Shown here: positions 61,107 through 64,000 of the stretch, one piece after another
Numbering within the stretch: position 1 is the first letter of the stretch
Layout: every line of letters starts with the position of its first letter
Assembly: GCA_033764095.1 (NCBI GenBank)
Contig: JANRJF010000254.1
Span: forward strand, 12,836-76,835
DNA from: JBDTMT01 sp033764095
Lineage (GTDB): Bacteria > Desulfobacterota > Binatia > HRBIN30 > CADEER01
DNA: 64,000 bases
Direction of reading: 5' to 3'
Translations under genes and position numbers: made by a program
Notes under the pieces: generated by a model
Database searches by the model: none
The model's input: only the letters and a program-made list of their open reading frames with translations
Told to the model about the DNA's origin: nothing

Positions 61107-63536
61107 TTGCCATTCAGCCGGTTTCAGGGTGTACGCGCGCTGGTCGTCGCGGCGGTGGTCGTGGGGCTCGTGCTCCCGGCGCTGCAGGGCTTCGGGCAGC
61201 TGGCCGACGAGGTGCCGGCCGAGGGCGTGCGCATCGACCGCGTCGTCATCGCCGGCAACCAGCGCGTCGAGGACGAGGCCATCCGCGTCAAGCTGAAGGC
61301 CGCGCCCGGCGCCAGCTTCAGCGACCAGCTGGTCGACGACGACGTGCGCGCCATCTACAAGATGGGCTTCTTCGACGACGTGCGCGCCACCGTCGACCGC
61401 CAGGACGGCCTCTGGGTGCTGACCTACGACGTGCACGAGCGCCCCTACATCCGCGCCGTGCGCATCGAGGGCAACAAGAAGATCGACAAGGAGGAGTTGG
61501 AGGGGATGCTGCGCGTCCGCCCCAACACCATCCTCGACCCCGAGAAGGCCCGCAAAGGCATCGAGGAGGCGAAGAGCGCGTACGAGAAGAAGGGCTATCT
61601 CGACGCCGACATCCGCTACGAGACCGCGCCGGTGGGCGAGAACGAGGTCGACGTCACCTTCCTGGTCGACGAGCGCGAGCCGATCCGCATCACCGAGATC
61701 GTCTTCGAGGGCAACCAGCAGTTCGACGACGACGACCTGAAGAAGATCATGCAGACGCGCGAGAAGTGGATCTTCTCGTTCGTCACCGGGGCCGGCAACC
61801 TGGACCGCGAGGTGCTCAAGACCGACGCCGAGCGCCTCACCGCCTGGTACTACGAGAACGGCTACATCGACGTGCGCGTCGACGAGCCGAAGATCGAACG
61901 CCAGGACGACGGGCTGGTGGTGACCTTCAAGATCGACGAGGGCAAGCAGTACCAGTTCGGCACCGTGCGCGTCGCCGGCGAGACGCTGCCCGAGATCGAG
62001 GGCGAGGAAGGGCGCGAGTTCGAGGCGCAGGAGGGCGACACCTTCAAGCCCAGCCTGCTGCGCGAGGACATCAACACCATCACGCAGGACTACGGCGACG
62101 TCGGCTACGCCTTCGTCAACGTCACCCCCGACACCGACATCGACAACGCCAACCGCAAGGTCAACGTCACCTACACCGTCACCCGCGGCCCCGAAGTCAC
62201 CATCGACCGCATCGAGATCAGCGGCAACACCAAGACGCGCGACAAGGTGATCCGCCGCGAGCTCGAGCTGCAGGAGCAGCAGAAGTTCTCCGGCTCGAAG
62301 CTGCGCCGCAGCCAGGACCGCCTCAAGCGGCTCGGCTTCTTCGAGGACGTCAACATCACCACCCGCAAGGCCGACAGCGAGGACAAGCTCGACGTCATCG
62401 TCGACGTGCGCGAGGGCAACACCGGCGCGTTCTCCGCCGGCGCCGGCATCAGCTCGGGCGAGTCGTTCCTGTTCAACGTGCGGCTCTCCGAGTCCAACCT
62501 CTTCGGCCGCGGCCAGGCTCTGGTGCTGAACGCCGACATCGGCTCGATCCGCCGCAACATCAGCCTGAGCTTCACCGAGCCGTACTTCCTCGACACGCCG
62601 CTGACGCTCGGCATCGACCTCTTCAACTGGGAGCTGCAGTTCGACGAGTTCACCCGCGGCGGCACCGGCGGCGGCATCCGCACGCTGTATCCCTTCCCGG
62701 CGCTCGGCCTCGAGGTCATCCGCCTCGGCCCGCTCGGCGAGATCTCGCTGCTCGATACGCGGCTCGGCATCGAGTACCGCATCGAGGAGGCGACGATCAG
62801 CGACGTCAGCCGCGGCGCCGCGCCGGTGATCCGCGCCGAGGAAGGCTCGGCGCTGACCAGCTCGATCATCCCGCGCGTCTTCCGCGACACGCGCAACAAC
62901 CTGCTCGATCCGACGCGCGGCTCGTTCCAGGACTTCTCGCTGGAGATCGCCGGCCTCGGCGGCGACAGCCAGTTCATCAACGCCCAGTCGCGTGCCCGCT
63001 GGTACGTCCCGGTCTGGCAGGTGCCCAAGCTCGGCGAGCTGATCTTCGCCAGCGGCTGGAACTTCGGCTACGGCTTCGGCTACGGCGCCGAGGACGAGCT
63101 GCCGCTGTTCGAGCGCTACTTCCCCGGCGGCATCAACTCGCTGCGCGGCTTCGAGGTCCGCTCGCTCGGGCCGCGCGTCGACGTGTTCGAGCAGGGAAAG
63201 GGCAAGAACAACCGCTGCCCGTTCGGCCCCAACAGCTGCGCCCGCCTGTTCCGCCGCGACGTCATCGGCGGCAGCCAGCAGCTCATCTTCAACAACGAGA
63301 TGATCTTCCCGATCGTGCAGTCGCTCGGCATCAAGGGCGTGTTCTTCTGCGACGCCGGCAACGCCTTCCTGGCCAGCAACGGCATCGACTTCGGCGAGAT
63401 GCGCGTCTCGATCGGCGGCGGCATCCGCTGGCTCTCGCCGATCGGCCCGCTGCGCATCGAGGCCGGCTTCCCGCTCAACGCCAAGGACGGCGACCAGATC
63501 CAGCGCATCCAGTTTTCTTTTGGCGCCCCGCCATGA
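61107..63536 (+). CDS. bamA: Outer-membrane protein assembly factor BamA
   Basis: An 809-residue Omp85 protein. Signal peptide about 1-35; five POTRA domains (about 40-430), with the repeated VxFxIxEG and IxGNxK patterns (IEGNKKIDKEEL, FEGNQQFDDDDL, ISGNTKTRDKVI). The beta-barrel follows (about 435-809) with the L6 motif LRGF near residue 679. BamA folds and inserts beta-barrels into the outer membrane. TTG 61107 is the only start in frame that keeps a full signal peptide. The last strand reads QFSFGAPP, ending in Pro rather than the usual aromatic residue. skp follows by 26 nt. Confidence 0.93.
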   Translation: MPFSRFQGVRALVVAAVVVGLVLPALQGFGQLADEVPAEGVRIDRVVIAGNQRVEDEAIRVKLKAAPGASFSDQLVDDDVRAIYKMGFFDDVRATVDRQDGLWVLTYDVHERPYIRAVRIEGNKKIDKEELEGMLRVRPNTILDPEKARKGIEEAKSAYEKKGYLDADIRYETAPVGENEVDVTFLVDEREPIRITEIVFEGNQQFDDDDLKKIMQTREKWIFSFVTGAGNLDREVLKTDAERLTAWYYENGYIDVRVDEPKIERQDDGLVVTFKIDEGKQYQFGTVRVAGETLPEIEGEEGREFEAQEGDTFKPSLLREDINTITQDYGDVGYAFVNVTPDTDIDNANRKVNVTYTVTRGPEVTIDRIEISGNTKTRDKVIRRELELQEQQKFSGSKLRRSQDRLKRLGFFEDVNITTRKADSEDKLDVIVDVREGNTGAFSAGAGISSGESFLFNVRLSESNLFGRGQALVLNADIGSIRRNISLSFTEPYFLDTPLTLGIDLFNWELQFDEFTRGGTGGGIRTLYPFPALGLEVIRLGPLGEISLLDTRLGIEYRIEEATISDVSRGAAPVIRAEEGSALTSSIIPRVFRDTRNNLLDPTRGSFQDFSLEIAGLGGDSQFINAQSRARWYVPVWQVPKLGELIFASGWNFGYGFGYGAEDELPLFERYFPGGINSLRGFEVRSLGPRVDVFEQGKGKNNRCPFGPNSCARLFRRDVIGGSQQLIFNNEMIFPIVQSLGIKGVFFCDAGNAFLASNGIDFGEMRVSIGGGIRWLSPIGPLRIEAGFPLNAKDGDQIQRIQFSFGAPP

Positions 63537-63562
63537 CAAGACACCGCGAGAAGGAGTTCCCC

Positions 63563-64000
63563 ATGACCATCCGTTCCACCCTGGTGCTGGCGCTGTCGCT
63601 CGTCTGCGCGCTCCTGGCGGGGGCCGCCCGGGCCGACCTCAAGATCGGCTACGTCGACCTGCAGCGCGCGCTGAACGAATCGGAGGCGGGCCGCGCGGCG
63701 AAGGAAAAGTTCAAGGTCCAGGTGGACCGCCTGCAGGGCGATCTGAAGAAGAAGAAGGACTCGCTCGACGCGATGAAGGAGCAGCTCGAGAAGAAGGCCT
63801 CGGTGATGAAGGACGAGGAGGCCCGCAACCTCGAGAAGGACTACCAGCGCAAGCTGCGTGACTTCGAGCGCGCCTACAAGGATTCGCAGGGCGAGCTGCA
63901 GCAGAAGGACAACGAGCTCACCGTCGAGCTGCTCAAGCAGCTGCAGGGCGTCATCGAGCAGTTCGGCAAGGAGAACGGCTACTCGATGATCCTCGAGCAG
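63563..64000 (+). CDS. skp: Periplasmic chaperone Skp/OmpH (truncated by window end)
   Basis: The first 146 codons are in the window. A signal peptide (about 1-24, ending ARA) is followed by DLKIGYVDLQRALNESEAG and then a long charged coiled-coil (about 40-120) rich in Lys, Glu, Asp and Gln, as in the tentacles of Skp. It holds unfolded outer-membrane proteins in the periplasm on their way to BamA. AGAAGGAG lies 5 nt before ATG 63563. In related genomes lpxD and other lipid A genes follow, so they are expected beyond the window. Confidence 0.92.
   Translation, partial: MTIRSTLVLALSLVCALLAGAARADLKIGYVDLQRALNESEAGRAAKEKFKVQVDRLQGDLKKKKDSLDAMKEQLEKKASVMKDEEARNLEKDYQRKLRDFERAYKDSQGELQQKDNELTVELLKQLQGVIEQFGKENGYSMILEQ

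Noticed and set aside
60990..63539. 849-codon minus-strand frame antisense to bamA
   Set aside because: Repetitive Asp/Glu/Arg/Ala composition typical of the complement of a GC-rich gene. The plus strand encodes an unmistakable BamA.

Overview
ORGANISM. This is a gene-dense, very GC-rich bacterial chromosome segment. It encodes outer-membrane biogenesis genes (lptD, lolC/E, lolD, bamA, skp), so the host is diderm. Three things point to a deltaproteobacteria-like lineage such as Binatota/Desulfobacterota: the order lysS-lolC/E-lolD-bamA-skp, a complete trpEGDCFBA run between argS-SPOR and folC, and very long Thr/Pro-rich secreted proteins with dockerin-like EF-hand modules. The taxonomic placement is inference. 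I see no rRNA, tRNA, CRISPR array, insertion sequence or phage gene.

LAYOUT. 0-6.5 kb: truncated queG (-), an alpha/beta hydrolase, a FUN14 protein, an M3 peptidase, two KAS III-type synthases, rimI and a HisKA-only mini-protein framed by heptamer repeats. 6.6-19.5 kb: argS, a SPOR protein, trpE-G-D-C-F-B-A, folC and lptD, mostly with 4-nt or shorter spacing. G-run palindromic repeats have entered argS, the trpG-trpD gap and trpC. 19.6-22.3 kb: a minus-strand operon of two secreted paralogs of an unrecognised family. 22.5-31.9 kb: an FG-GAP lipoprotein, a heterodimeric ABC exporter, a lipoprotein aminopeptidase, an ABC-2 exporter, an alkyltransferase-like protein and a YciI-like protein. 32-41.9 kb: a DUF3187-like outer-membrane protein, an SDR-SDR-MaoC set facing an acyl-CoA ligase, a PA14-fused glycosyltransferase, a metallophosphoesterase, a divergent DprA-like protein and a small membrane protein. 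42-53 kb: an accessory island with four more paralogs of the unknown secreted family, flanked by two Thr/Pro-rich dockerin-like proteins that share a C-terminal domain, plus an orphan receiver. 53-57.5 kb: XRE regulator, membrane proteins, a 5-formyl-THF cyclo-ligase-like gene, and a trmI-ttuA-ttuB-like tRNA T-loop modification module. 57.6-64 kb: lysS-lolC/E-lolD-bamA-skp (truncated by the window end).

MOST INTERESTING POINT. The six members of the unknown secreted family fall into two subtypes by eye (here called B and A). They occur as three B-then-A gene pairs: 22147>20942 with 20884>19649; 45081 with 46601; 47794 with 48943. The two operons that carry them lie 23 kb apart on opposite strands, yet have nearly the same 16-17 nt block ending in the -35 box (CCCTTTTCCGCTTGAC). 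This looks like a co-regulated two-component extracellular structure that I cannot match to a described family. The flanking Thr/Pro-rich dockerin-like proteins with a shared Cys-containing C-terminal domain may belong to the same surface system (inference).
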